From the NCBI RefSeq assembly GCF_000327385.1, contig NW_008708987.1, positions 562,129-626,128 of the forward strand: 64,000 nucleotides of DNA, given 5' to 3'. The notes beneath the pieces were generated by a model. The model ran no database searches. It saw nothing but the letters and a program-made list of their open reading frames with translations, and had not been told where the DNA came from. This document shows positions 22,604 through 32,893 of the stretch, one piece after another. Each line of letters opens with the position of its first letter. The stretch's first letter is position 1. Origin of the DNA: Lottia gigantea. Lineage: Eukaryota; Mollusca; Gastropoda; Lottiidae. The position numbers and the translations under genes were made by a program.

Positions 22604-23150
22604 TTCTATCTTTTATTCCTAAAAAAAACAGAAAATGAGAAAACATTTATTTATAACTAATTCGGAAATAGAACCACGATTCTGAGAGCATTTTTCACAA
22701 GCTGGCTATAGATCAATATTGGATCTGCAATATTAGATTATACAAACCTGTTACGAGTGCACTATTACATTATTTTCATGTAAATTAAAGTGCATGCATT
22801 GTGATGAAGGTCGCCCATAAAAATTATTTATATAGAGTTATGTCCCTTCCCGCAGGACCTATCATTTAAGCTATGATTTTAACTTTTTCAGTTAATTTGT
22901 TTGAATTCATTTGCTTTCTACTGTGTTGCATTCAAATACCAGTTACATTTGCTCATTTCCAAACCAAATATTATTCGAATTCATGATATATTGAGATGGA
23001 AAAAAATAAAAAAATATATCAATAATCGGTCCCTTTTCTGCTAAACATTAGGCCCACATTAAAGTTTTTTTCGCAGTGAGCAGCTGTAAAATTACACGGT
23101 TGCCCAAGTTAAAACTGTTTGTCAGTCGCCAGAAAGTTCAGAAACAAGAA
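22604..23150. promoter_or_regulatory. Shared head-to-head promoter region of MRPS12 and SLC25A21
   Basis: 547 bp separate the two start codons, which point away from each other, and both products are mitochondrial. No TATA box is evident at a sensible distance. The sequence is AT-rich with no CpG-like block. The shared-promoter role is inferred from spacing and orientation only. Confidence 0.55.
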
Positions 23151-26100
23151 ATGGAAGGACACAAGAAATATTATTCCTTGGTATCCGGCGGTTGCGCTGG
23201 TATTTATGCAATGTTATCTTTTGGAAAGTTGGATCATAGACTTTTAATAGCCCTACTAACTAGTTGCCCGCTAACCAAGCGCTACAGACTGTCCAGGGTT
23301 CACCTTCGGACTTCCCCTGTCAATGTCAATGTCAATGTCAAGATTGAGGGACTGACATGGAAAGATCTTTTAGTCGTACTGATGGGCCAATGAACCAAGG
23401 CTTCTTGAGCCCAGCAGCTGCCCATGCCCAGGCCAAATTTCCATCATTGCACACTGCATGGTGTTTTGCGACTTCATTAGCTCATTCAAGTTCAGGAAAG
23501 TAGATGTTAAACTCCATTTCCTTTCATCTCAATGACTTTTTTCCCATAGGTTTTGTGGAGGTATCAATAATGCATCCAATGGATTTGATAAAAACCAGAT
23601 TTCAGATCCAGAGAGGGCCAGAAGATCCAAATAGATACACGTCTCTGAGAGATTGTTTCAGTAAAATGTACAGACAGGAAGGGTTTGTATATTAGCTTAG
23701 ATTTATCAGAGAATAGGTATTACATAGGGTTACAGGGTGAGAGCCAACATCGGGTTTACCCTCGGAAGCACTGGCGCAGGAATCAGAATTTTCCTTACCT
23801 TGAAGAGGATTTGAACCTACGGCACATAAACTCCTAGCATATGGCAATCCAACTTGCTTCCAACTGAGCTATTCCACTGTTCTTATTAGCCCAAACTGAA
23901 GCAGAATAGCAAAACGTAAAACCCCATTTAATTTCATTTGAGTCTAACCCTCTCCAGACTCTAGTTACAGCCTTGACAAGGTCTTTGATTGTGAGGGTCA
24001 TTATAGTGCCAACTTTCAACCCCTTCAAGTTAAAAATTTGTAAACTAACCGAATCAGAACATGGTTATTAAAGATTAAACCTCAAAATGAAATTATACCT
24101 TTCAGGGCTTTATCATTTTATAAAGGTATATTGCCTCCAATTTTAGCCGAGATGCCAAAAAGAGCTGTGAAATTTTTCACATTTGAAGAATATAAGAAAC
24201 TGTACAGTTTTGGGGACCATTTATCTACACCAGTTGTAAGTTTCTGTATGATTTTGTCTAACATAGTAAAAAAATACTTTTTCACCTGATGATGACAATG
24301 TAAGTTGTTGGAAACGCTGTGAACTAAAAAAGTTTTTGCAAGTTATCTATTTGTAACAGCAGAAAAATGTAGAAAACTCTTTGCGGTCTTGCGTCTCATG
24401 GCAAAAATGCCCAATATCATTTTGCTTGTCTGTATTTTAGGGAAATACTAGAATATTGAGGCATTGTAGATCTACTGGAAAATATGAATAATATAACAGC
24501 AGAAAAATGTAGAAAACACTTTGTGGTCTGTGTCTCATGTCAAAAATACCCAATGTCATTTTGCTTTCATTTAGGGAAATACTAGAATATTGAGGCATTG
24601 TAGATCTACTGGAAAATTTGAATAATTAGTAACGCTTATTATAGAAATGCTAAAAAATGTTAATATACAATCCTTTTAACTGTATATTATTTTTACCTAG
24701 ATCTTGACCCTGGCAGGATTATCCTCGGGATTAACAGAAGCTGTTTTTATTAATCCCTTTGAAGTGGTTAAAGTGACGCTACAAGCTGACAGACAGAATA
24801 TTCACAAAGTAAGTCCTTTTAGACCATTTACATCATGTTCAGAAGAAATATTTAAACTTAACCAGGTTGTTACTCAGAGTTTCACACTAGTCTGAGGTCT
24901 ATGCCAAATCTGGCTATAGGTCTGAGCTATATTTAGCAGGGAATTCCTTTGGAGAAATCCCAGCTCATTCAAACTTAAGTTTGTTGATATTATCATAAGA
25001 TCCTGCTGTATATTTTCAGCAAAAGAGTACCATACAGACAGCACGAGAGATAATCCGAGCTCATGGTTTTGGTAGTCAGGGTATGTTTAAAGGGTTAACG
25101 TCTACGTTAGGAAGGCATGGTGTTTTTAATATGATATATTTTAGTTTCTATTACAATGTTAAAGATATAGTCCCTACTTTAGAGGTAAGATATATAATAG
25201 AGATTTCTTGAAAGTATCCAGGATATCACTGTCAAAATAAATAAGGTATTTGTGTGTATAATGTGCAGTTAAAGAAAGTGTTAAGACATGACTACTGCAA
25301 TGGTCGTTAGATATTATTAGCAGCTTTTACCGTAGTGATGTCATCAAACGTATAGTTTTAGCAGAAGTTTTAGAATCACAGACATTTGCCTGAAAAATGT
25401 AATGGTGCAAATTGATGATATCGGTGCCATGATGCTTATAAAAGATAAGAAAACCTCATTACAATCCCTTTTATAAGTGGTATAAATGGTAATTACAGGA
25501 ACCAGTATTAGAGTTTTTAAGAAAGTTTGCTATTGGTCTAGCAGCAGGTACCATAGGATCCTGTATAAACATACCTTTTGATGTAGCTAAGAGTCGAATT
25601 CAAGGTCCACAACCTGTACCAGGTGAAATTAAATACAGAACTTGTTTTAAGACTATTCTTACTGTTTATAGAGAAGAGGGGTAAGTTAGTTTATACACCT
25701 TGTTTCTTCTACGTGAGTTACTGAACTTTGTGGCCCCCATTCCTGTTGATCCACAGGGTATCAATTACCAAATTGAGATTGATTATGAATGGCAGACTAC
25801 CGATCAATAATCGATTAATAATCACAATAATTCAATTCGATTTTCGATTCTGGTTGAAACAATTATACTAAATCTTTGAAACATTACCAATCAATCTGAA
25901 TCTATTAGACTAATATACAGTGGCCATCTTGTCAGAAGCAGTATCCGCTACAGAAGTAAACAATAATTTCCTCATGACCATTGACTGGTCAGAGTAATTT
26001 CATGAGTTTATGTTATGAACAAAATGTGCGATATATTTTCAAATGATATATTCCAGGGATGTTTTTGATTGATTTCTATGTGTAATTTCAGGTATCTAGC

Positions 26101-26206
26101 TCTATATAAAGGATTATTACCTAAAATAATACGACTAGGACCAGGAGGAGCTATAATGTTGTTAGTTAATGATTATGTTTTAACCTGGATGAAAACTAAT
26201 CTGTGA
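23151..26206 (+). CDS. slc25a21: Mitochondrial 2-oxodicarboxylate carrier (SLC25A21 / ODC)
   Basis: This inner-membrane carrier exchanges 2-oxoadipate and 2-oxoglutarate and serves lysine and tryptophan breakdown. Seven exons: 23151-23199, 23550-23682, 24106-24235, 24701-24808, 25020-25184, 25499-25680 and 26092-26206. They total 882 nt and join in frame to 293 residues (human 299). The three carrier signatures are present: HPMDLIKTRFQIQ, NPFEVVKVTLQA and IPFDVAKSRIQG. The segments GLTSTLGRHGVFNMIYFSFY and GPQPVPGEIKYRTCFKT are diagnostic for the ODC subfamily. The exon 1 donor (GCTG/GTATTT) is weak, but it is the only join that keeps the frame. Introns are 211-465 bp; intron 3 contains a tandem duplication and intron 5 a MITE half. 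Confidence 0.97.
23380..23545 (+). repeat. SINE fragment in SLC25A21 intron 1
   Basis: 'ttgcacactgcatggtg', 'cttcattagctcattcaa' and 'aaagtagatgttaaactcca' match the 3' part of the SINE tail. It runs almost to the exon 2 acceptor at 23549. Confidence 0.65.
23745..23945 (-). repeat. Two abutting SINE pieces in SLC25A21 intron 2
   Basis: On the minus strand, a SINE tail fragment (23945-23890) is followed directly by a good tRNA-like head (23880-23745) with A-box TAGCTCAGTTGGAAG and B-box GGTTCAAATCCTC, then 'aggaaaattctgat'. The head lacks a clean acceptor stem, so I call it a SINE, not a tRNA gene. Confidence 0.7.
24281..24320 (+). other. CTGATGA-hairpin-GAAAC motif in SLC25A21 intron 3
   Basis: CTGATGA, then a six-pair stem (TGACAA with TTGTTG, two of the pairs G-T) around a 6-nt loop, then GAAACGC. 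It resembles the hammerhead ribozyme core, and also the retroelement-end motif repeated elsewhere in this window. Confidence 0.45.
24359..24632 (+). repeat. Tandem duplication inside SLC25A21 intron 3
   Basis: Two units of about 140 and 134 bp start with 'gcagaaaaatgtagaaaac' and share 'actagaatattgaggcattg' and 'tagatctactggaaaat'. They are about 90 percent alike, so the duplication is fairly recent. Confidence 0.85.
25290..25478. repeat. MITE family A, right half, in SLC25A21 intron 5
   Basis: 'gtgatgtcatcaaacgtata', 'atggtgcaaattgatgatat' and 'ctcattacaatccctttta' match the right half of the 8186-8494 element. Confidence 0.7.
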
Positions 26207-26302
26207 TTGTTATACATTGTGATACAAACTTATATTTATACTTGTATTTCAAATTATATTGGTCCATGTGAATTGGATTTTATACTTATTCATAATATTT
26301 GA

Positions 26303-26671
26303 TTAAAGATGGGTTTCCTTATTTTTTTAGTGTCAAATTAAGCAAACTATTTGATTAACTGGTGTTCCTAATGAATTATCATGTATTCTTATTCATATCA
26401 TTATGTTCTTATTGCATATGATTAAGAGTTTCAACCTATCATAAATGTCCATGTATGTTCAGTCTGGATAAACAAGAAAAACCACTTTTTGACTTTTCTT
26501 GATCGGTCACTTATTGGAATTTCTGCTGGTAATTCTCTTCTAATTTAGCTAATTATGGACATGTGAGACAAACTGGTATTTTTCCAAGTCATTAGAACAC
26601 CTCCACTTTCTATTCATGTAAGTATTAGCATTTTCATTTTCATAAATGAAAATAAGGGAACCCATCTTTAA
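26303..26671 (+). repeat. MITE family C copy 2, TTAA-flanked
   Basis: TTAA at 26303-26306 and 26668-26671, with termini AGATGGGTTTCCTTATTT and AATAAGGGAACCCATCT in inverse. It begins about 100 bp after the SLC25A21 stop and may supply that gene's 3' end; ATTAAA occurs at 26302-26307. Confidence 0.8.
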
Positions 26672-27444
26672 GTAAGTTGATGGTATTTTGGAAGTTTTTA
26701 TATTGAGTGTTTGAGGTTTGAGCAGAGACTATAAGGATATATGGTTCTGAATGTACAATGTAGTGATTGACTTTGACGAAATTTTAATCAAAACTTTGAA
26801 TTTTGAATAAGTTTGTTTGTTTATTTTATGTATAATTTTTAATGTTTTGAATGTCAAATTCAGAAGTATAACATACAGCTGGCTAACTGTATGTTTAAAT
26901 ATGTTACTCAATGGAGAGAAAAAATTTTCTTTTTTGAATGTACAAAACTGCTCTTATTGTCTGAGGAAATTGAAAAATTATTTGAATTTTTTCGATATTT
27001 TCGAAAATTGGAATATCAGCCTCAAAATAATACTTATAGTCTTAGAATATCTTTGCGTTGATAAAAATATGCTCTTTTGTAAGTTTGCATTGAAAAGAAA
27101 CTCATTTCCTTCCTAGAAATTTCAACCCCAAAAAGTCACAAATTTTGGCTGAAAATGGACAGCTGTAAAGCAAATTTTGAATTTTGTGCTTATGTTTATA
27201 TTTTTATCAAAGCAAAGACATTTTAAGACTAAAAGTACTATTTTGAGGCTGCTATTCCAATTCTCATAAAAATAATAGAAAAAATTCAAAAAACTTTTTA
27301 CTTTGCTGGGACAATAGTGATATATAAGTGCCTTTTATATTAACATGATTTGTTTCTGTGTTTAAATAGTGCTCAATGCCGTGTATGCTTATGTCAGTAA
27401 GTATAAGTAGTTTGTAATCTAGTCTTTCGTGTTTCCTGTTAATT

Positions 27445-27760
27445 TTAAAGGGATTGTAGAGACGTTTTCTAAAAATGTTATGTGTATTGGGGACACTGAT
27501 AGCATTAATTAGCCCTATTCCAATTTTCAATTAAACGTCTGTGGTTGCTGCAATTCCACTAAAACTAGGTGTTTGATGACGTCACTAATTGCAAAGAGCC
27601 CTATGCGATAAAGCATATTTTGCGATTAGTGATGTCATCAAACACTTAGTTTTAGTAGAATTGCAGGAACCACAGATGTCTGATTGAAAATTAGAATGGT
27701 GCATATTGATGTTATCAGTGTCAATATTTGACATGCAAAATTTGTAGAAAACCTCATAAC
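27445..27760. repeat. MITE family A copy, near full length
   Basis: Left end TTAAAGGGATTGTAGAGACG. The central palindrome is well kept: 'ctaaaactaggtgtttgatg' mirrors 'catcaaacacttagttttag'. The right end stops at 'gaaaacctcataac', so the last bases are lost. Confidence 0.8.
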
Positions 27761-28354
27761 TAATAATTATGGCTTGTGTTTAATTTATTTTGTTTAGTAT
27801 TAATATCATTAAGTAATAAACCATTGCGTCTTATTTTGTAGAATTTGATGATTTAATTGTAAAATCAAAGTGAATACTTATCCAATAAGAACTCAGGTTG
27901 GAAAAATTCCAATATTTTTATATCTCAATGGTAATGTTATTTTTTTAATCATGTGTGTTAAATTCATTTATTGTGTTGATGGGTTTTACTTAATTTGTTA
28001 TGGAAATTGTAATAAAGAAGACTAATGTTGAAAGTAATTTTGTTGTGGTCTGATATTTGAATAGTTTCAAGAGTTACTTCCCTTGTACAGATGGGGAACA
28101 CAAGGCTGTGTATATTCATTGTAAAATGTGGTAAAGATATGTTGTGTAGCCTCTGTTTCTTTAAGGAATTAAACAATCATAGGAATGAGGATGACATGTA
28201 AATCATTCATTCATGGAATTTGATATTCCATTATCTAATATTTAATATCCCCCTCTCCTCTCTCCCTATTCCCATTGGGTATCACTGACGAGGGTAGTAT
28301 GAAACAATCAAGTGCCGACAACAAAAACGTTCGTGTACGTTAAGGGGCATAAAA

Positions 28355-28492
28355 AGCATAGGTTTTTTTTTTGATGGAACTGCAGGAACTACAGATGTCT
28401 GACTGGAAATAGCAATGATGCAAAGCGATGCTATCAGTGTCTCTGCCACACATAAAAAGTTTAGTAAACCTCTTTACAACCCCTTTAACAAT
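28355..28492. repeat. MITE family A, right half
   Basis: From 'gaactgcaggaactacagat' through 'gatgctatcagtgtctctg' to 'cctctttacaacccctttaa'. Confidence 0.7.
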
Positions 28493-29265
28493 AAACAATG
28501 CTATGAGACGTAATGTAATGCAGACACTGATAGGATACTTTGTATATGATGATAAAAGATGAATGCTTGAGATCAGGTGATGAATAATGAAGTAGAGGAA
28601 ATATGTAATGGCTGTCACTGAGAATTTACAATCCATCAAATTTCTAATAACTACAAAGACATATTCCTGTCAATCTCCAGCCTCCACTCTATAAATTTAC
28701 TTTTGTTTTGGCACTTCTTTTACCAACTAACCATAAAATAGGCACCCGAAATATGCGATTGTAGAAACAAGCACGTGCGTCAATCCAGTGCACCTGCCTC
28801 ACAATTCATGAATTATCTCCCCTGGATAATGTTTTTGTACTAGAAAACTCGCCTATCTGATTTGATAAGCTCGTGATTCGATTCTTGATAGACAGAAATT
28901 TGTTGAATTTGTCAAATAACCGAATTTCATCTTTTGGTGATTAGAATCGCAGTCAATTTGTGAATCAACTATAAAGATAATAGAAAACATATGAAACGAA
29001 AGATTTAGGAGATTTTCTGCCCCTTGAAAAGAATACACAAATGTTCCAAAGGCATATCATAAATAGTTTAAATTTATTTAAGAAGTAGAAAAATATCTTA
29101 GTTTAATAACTTCAAAACAATGCTTTTGAGAATCTTATACTACAGAATTTTTCAAACTTTTAGAAATTTCTTAAATAATTTACTATATGTATCAACTCGA
29201 ATTTCAACCATTTATTTACATTTGATATGATTGAAATTATATATATCATTTTATATGAATGATCA

Positions 29266-29480
29266 GAGGCAGTGGTGTTTCTAGGGGCCGAGCAGGGGCA
29301 ACAAATTTTTCAAGGGGAGGGGGGGGGGGGGGGGGGGGGGCCATTCTTTCACTATGCAAAATGACCTGCATCTTTTCCTTAAATATAGTGAATTTCTTTT
29401 TGTTATTTTCTGGACTGGAGATATAAGCTGNNNNNNNNNNNNNNNNNNNNNNNNNNNNNNNNNNNNNNNNNNNNNNNNNN
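29266..29480. repeat. hAT-like fragment with poly-G tract, running into an assembly gap
   Basis: 'cagtggtgtttctaggggcc' is a hAT-type terminus. It is followed by more than 20 consecutive G at about 29318-29340 and then 50 N at 29431-29480. The G run is prone to assembly error. Protein frames across it (proline runs) are artefacts. Confidence 0.5.
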
Positions 29481-30906
29481 CTAATATGCAAATTGCAAAA
29501 AAAATTTGTAAATGTGAATAACTTGGACTATAACTGGAGCTGCTAAATATTATTCCTGCAAAGTTTTGAGTGCTTTCTATACATCGCACGAAGCTCATGA
29601 TGTGAAACTTTTGAATCAAAATTATTCTGATTATGAGAAAAGAAATATCGAAAATAAAGATACACTGAACTACCAAGTCCCGTGTGTCAAAATCCAACGA
29701 ATTTCAAAGTTCACTTATTGCTGTAAATAACAAGAGAGTAGAGAGTTGCTGAAGGTGAATTTATAATTATCAGGGAACTATTTAATGGAAAATATAATTT
29801 AACCCTTTGGATGTAAAACACATTAAAAGTTAAACGTTTTGAAGTTTAATTAAAATTAGGGAAGTTTCCCAGGAGTAAAAGGGGTTAATAAGGGGGATAT
29901 CTTAATGAGGTTAAGGTCAAGGCTATTTGATTACCTTCCAAACACCCAGCCAATACTTCAGGGAAAAACAACGACAAAACCCCGACATCATTTAGAATAC
30001 ATTAAAAGCCAAATTGAAGAGTTAAAAAGAAGTTGGCAAATTAGAAAATTTGAAATATAATTTATGAGTAATGCACCTGTTTTGAAGCTGATGAAAAAGC
30101 AAGAAAAGTGAATTATAGTTTCAATGATTTATAAAACAGACAGGTTAAAATTGGTAAAATATGATAAATATTACAAATAATAATTTTTTGAGGGCAATTA
30201 TAAATTTTATTTGGAGATTTCTTTAAAAATAATTTGAATATTGGAATATCGTTTTATGTAAAAAAGGAAAAGTTTCGAGGGCAATATCAAATTTCATAAA
30301 TATTTATTCGAATTTTTTCGGATATTAAATTCTTGTTTCAGGTCGTATGGTTACTATTATAACTCTACGCCAAGCAATACAGAACCTGAAATATTATGTA
30401 AATTGTTCTAATTGAGCAGCCTTACCTTGAAAAAATGATTCATTTTTGAAATCCTTCAAGTAATACTAGTTAGACTAGTAAAGGGCTGAATGTTTGACCG
30501 AACCATGCTACTTTATTAGGGTGTATTAGACTTGATTCTGATTGAAAAATACAGTGTTTATTTAAATATTTAAAACAAAATAGATCACAATTTTTTTATG
30601 GCTAGTCCTTTCGATTTTATTAATTCATATTTAATAAACGCGGACGTCAGAGAAAGTATCACGTCATATTAATAGATATTATGAATTATGACTTTATATT
30701 ACTGAGGACAGTAAAATATAGGCTTTCTCTTGTCTATCATTTTTCATTCAATTCATGCAATCGCTTGAGATAGTATAAGTTTATACTCGTTGGTATCTAT
30801 AAGACCGGTGACAAATAATTATATTTTCTAGAATTTTGCTGTTAAAGTCTTGAATTCACCATTCGTTCGATAGTCCTCTGACGAATCGTACGTTGATCTC
30901 AGAAAT

Positions 30907-31160
30907 AGGAATTGTTTATTAGGCCTACATAAATTCAAGGCCTGAAAATGCCGATTGAGTGCCTTTAAGACCACCATAGAATCTGAGCCAAACCAATATT
31001 ATTATAGTAGCATATCCTCTCTTGCATTTTTTCCGTGGACTTGGTTCAACCAGTTTCAGGAATTGTTTAATATATTCAAAGCCCAAATCCACTTCGTTAA
31101 CGCCGATTGAGCGCCTTTAAGACCACCATAGAATCTGAGCCAACCCAATATTATTATTAT
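30907..31160 (+). repeat. 151-bp tandem duplication 1.7 kb upstream of Pax1/9
   Basis: 'aggaattgttta' occurs at 30907 and 31058. The 58-base core from 'gccgattgag' through 'ctttaagaccaccatagaat' to 'caatattatt' occurs at 30950 and 31102 with about three differences. The stretch between is far more diverged, so the core is kept selectively or by conversion. Confidence 0.75.
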
Positions 31161-32399
31161 TGATAATAAAAGGATGAATGAATAAAACAATAAATGAATG
31201 AAATGATAAGAATGATAATAATATTTATACTGTATTTATTGTATTCATACACCGCATAATAATATTTTCTATATTTTCACATATACTCATAATATAATGA
31301 ATCAACCAAATGCTGGCAATAATTACTAGAATTCTTTCTAATAATATTTGTATATATACGCTAATAAATTGCCGGTTTTTGTGAATATAATAAATGAAAT
31401 AAGACATGAGAATGAGAGGAAAATCTGGTAAAATTTCTAACTTGTCATAGCAACGTTATGTTTAGTTGCAGAACATTAAATTCGCAACCCAAAACATTTA
31501 CAAAGTTGGCGTTACAAATAATTACCAAAGGAAATGGTATTTGGGTGCTAATAAAACTCTGCGTTACTCCACCAGCCAAACTATTCACTAAAATATTGAA
31601 AACTTATACACGCTTTTTCAATTTAACGCGATTCCCAAATCATTCGAAACCAAGTGCTCCGTAATGGAACTGACCGTATCGTCGAAAAACCAGTCACATA
31701 TTTAAAGATGAATTTTCAACCCTACTCGTTTTTAAGATACGAACATTTTCCGGCAAATTAAACACGTTTTAACCACTCTTAATCATTTTTACATTAATAT
31801 CCTCGCTACAATGATGATGAAATAAAGGCCTGAAATCTACATTAAAATATATTTCTGCCTATAAAATAAGACACCATGCAGTGGCACCAGACATTCAATT
31901 TAACGACCCAGAGATTTCCAGGGACAAAATGCCAAAACATATGCAAGTCAGATATGCTACAATATGCTACATTGGCTTTATTTTCGATGTGAGAAAACAC
32001 CATAATCATATTTTTCAACTGTGGCGAACAAAAAACTCTAAAAAATCTAATAAAAGCTGATGTGATAAACATAATTGAATAACTTTGTTGACATTGCTTT
32101 AAAAAGAAAAAAATGACCAAAAAGTTGAATATTTCATAATTGATTTGAGCAATATTTAGATTTTGATTGTGGCATACCACAAGGAGACCACATAACGTCA
32201 TATCTTTACATGTTATCAACTAATGATTCAAAATCTAACTGTGTTCTTTTTCAGAAATTTATCTAAACAGCGTTTTGCTGTATCTGATCTGCACTTTAGA
32301 ACATTTTAAGTGAAAAATCTTGATTCTCATAATATTAATTTTCAGATAACAGCGAAATCTGTATTTTTATCTATTTTTTATTTAAAACAGCATTGTGTG

Positions 32400-32893
32400 G
32401 TTATATTTCAAAGGGAAACCGAAAGTAGATTTTTATTGGCTCTGCTAGAATCTGCTCACATCTGATAAATATTTAAAAATGTTTGTAGAAATCAAATAAA
32501 TCTAGCATCACGGCATCATCCATACCAGGATTCGCTCGATACAATTTCGGTAAGCGAAACGTGATGCCACTGATTCTTGAGTAGCAGGGCGGGGCCTAAT
32601 TGGTCGATGATTGACGTTTTTGGCTTCTCCAGCCAATCGGTGTACGACGTGGCCAATTTGTACCGAGGAATATAGTGTCAAGGGGATGGAGTATGTAAAA
32701 TATACAGCAAAAGTCAAACTAAAGTTATATTTACATGTTTACCTCTTCACATAACTTGGAGCATGAAATCATTAAAGATTTAAAAATTTCAATGTTCAAT
32801 CAAGAAATCAATTGACCTGAAAGAAATCGTATAAGTGGACCAAGAATCGGTTTTACTCTGGACCAAGTCTCGAACCTGGATTACCATTCGGCA
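32400..32893 (+). promoter_or_regulatory. Putative Pax1/9 promoter and 5' UTR
   Basis: Immediately upstream of the inferred first coding exon is a less AT-rich stretch with three CCAAT-type sites in about 80 bp ('taattggtcgat', 'agccaatcgg' and 'ggccaattt' at 32598-32660), followed by 'aaaatatac' at 32697. The arrangement suits a promoter with the start of transcription around 32700-32750. This is inference from motifs and position. Confidence 0.5.

Larger units (their letters stand above)
26207..32893. promoter_or_regulatory. Intergenic region between SLC25A21 and Pax1/9
   Basis: 6.7 kb with no recognisable gene. It holds family C (26303-26671) and family A (27445-27760 and 28355-28492) MITEs, a poly-G hAT-like fragment, an N gap (29431-29480), a 151-bp tandem duplication (30907-31160) and the probable Pax1/9 promoter at its right end. 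The open frames here are AT-rich, have no family signature and show no splice context. Stretches 26.7-27.4, 28.5-29.2 and 29.5-30.9 kb show no repeat I recognise. They are where conserved Pax1/9 control elements could sit. Confidence 0.55.

Noticed and set aside
23745-23880. Possible tRNA gene with good A and B boxes
   Set aside because: No matching acceptor stem or clean end, and the sequence continues as the SINE body also seen at 16085-16412.
26817-27116. 99-codon open frame
   Set aside because: AT-rich low-complexity translation (Phe, Asn, Leu) with no splice context or family.
29246-29697. Open frames with runs of X and proline
   Set aside because: They cross an N gap and a poly-G tract; artefacts.
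30950-31159. NK2-class binding site as proof of Nkx2 control of Pax1/9
   Set aside because: The TTGAGTG word is too short to carry that claim; kept only as a pointer.
32508-32717. 69-codon minus-strand frame upstream of Pax1/9
   Set aside because: Lies in the CCAAT-rich promoter region; no family similarity and opposite to Pax1/9.
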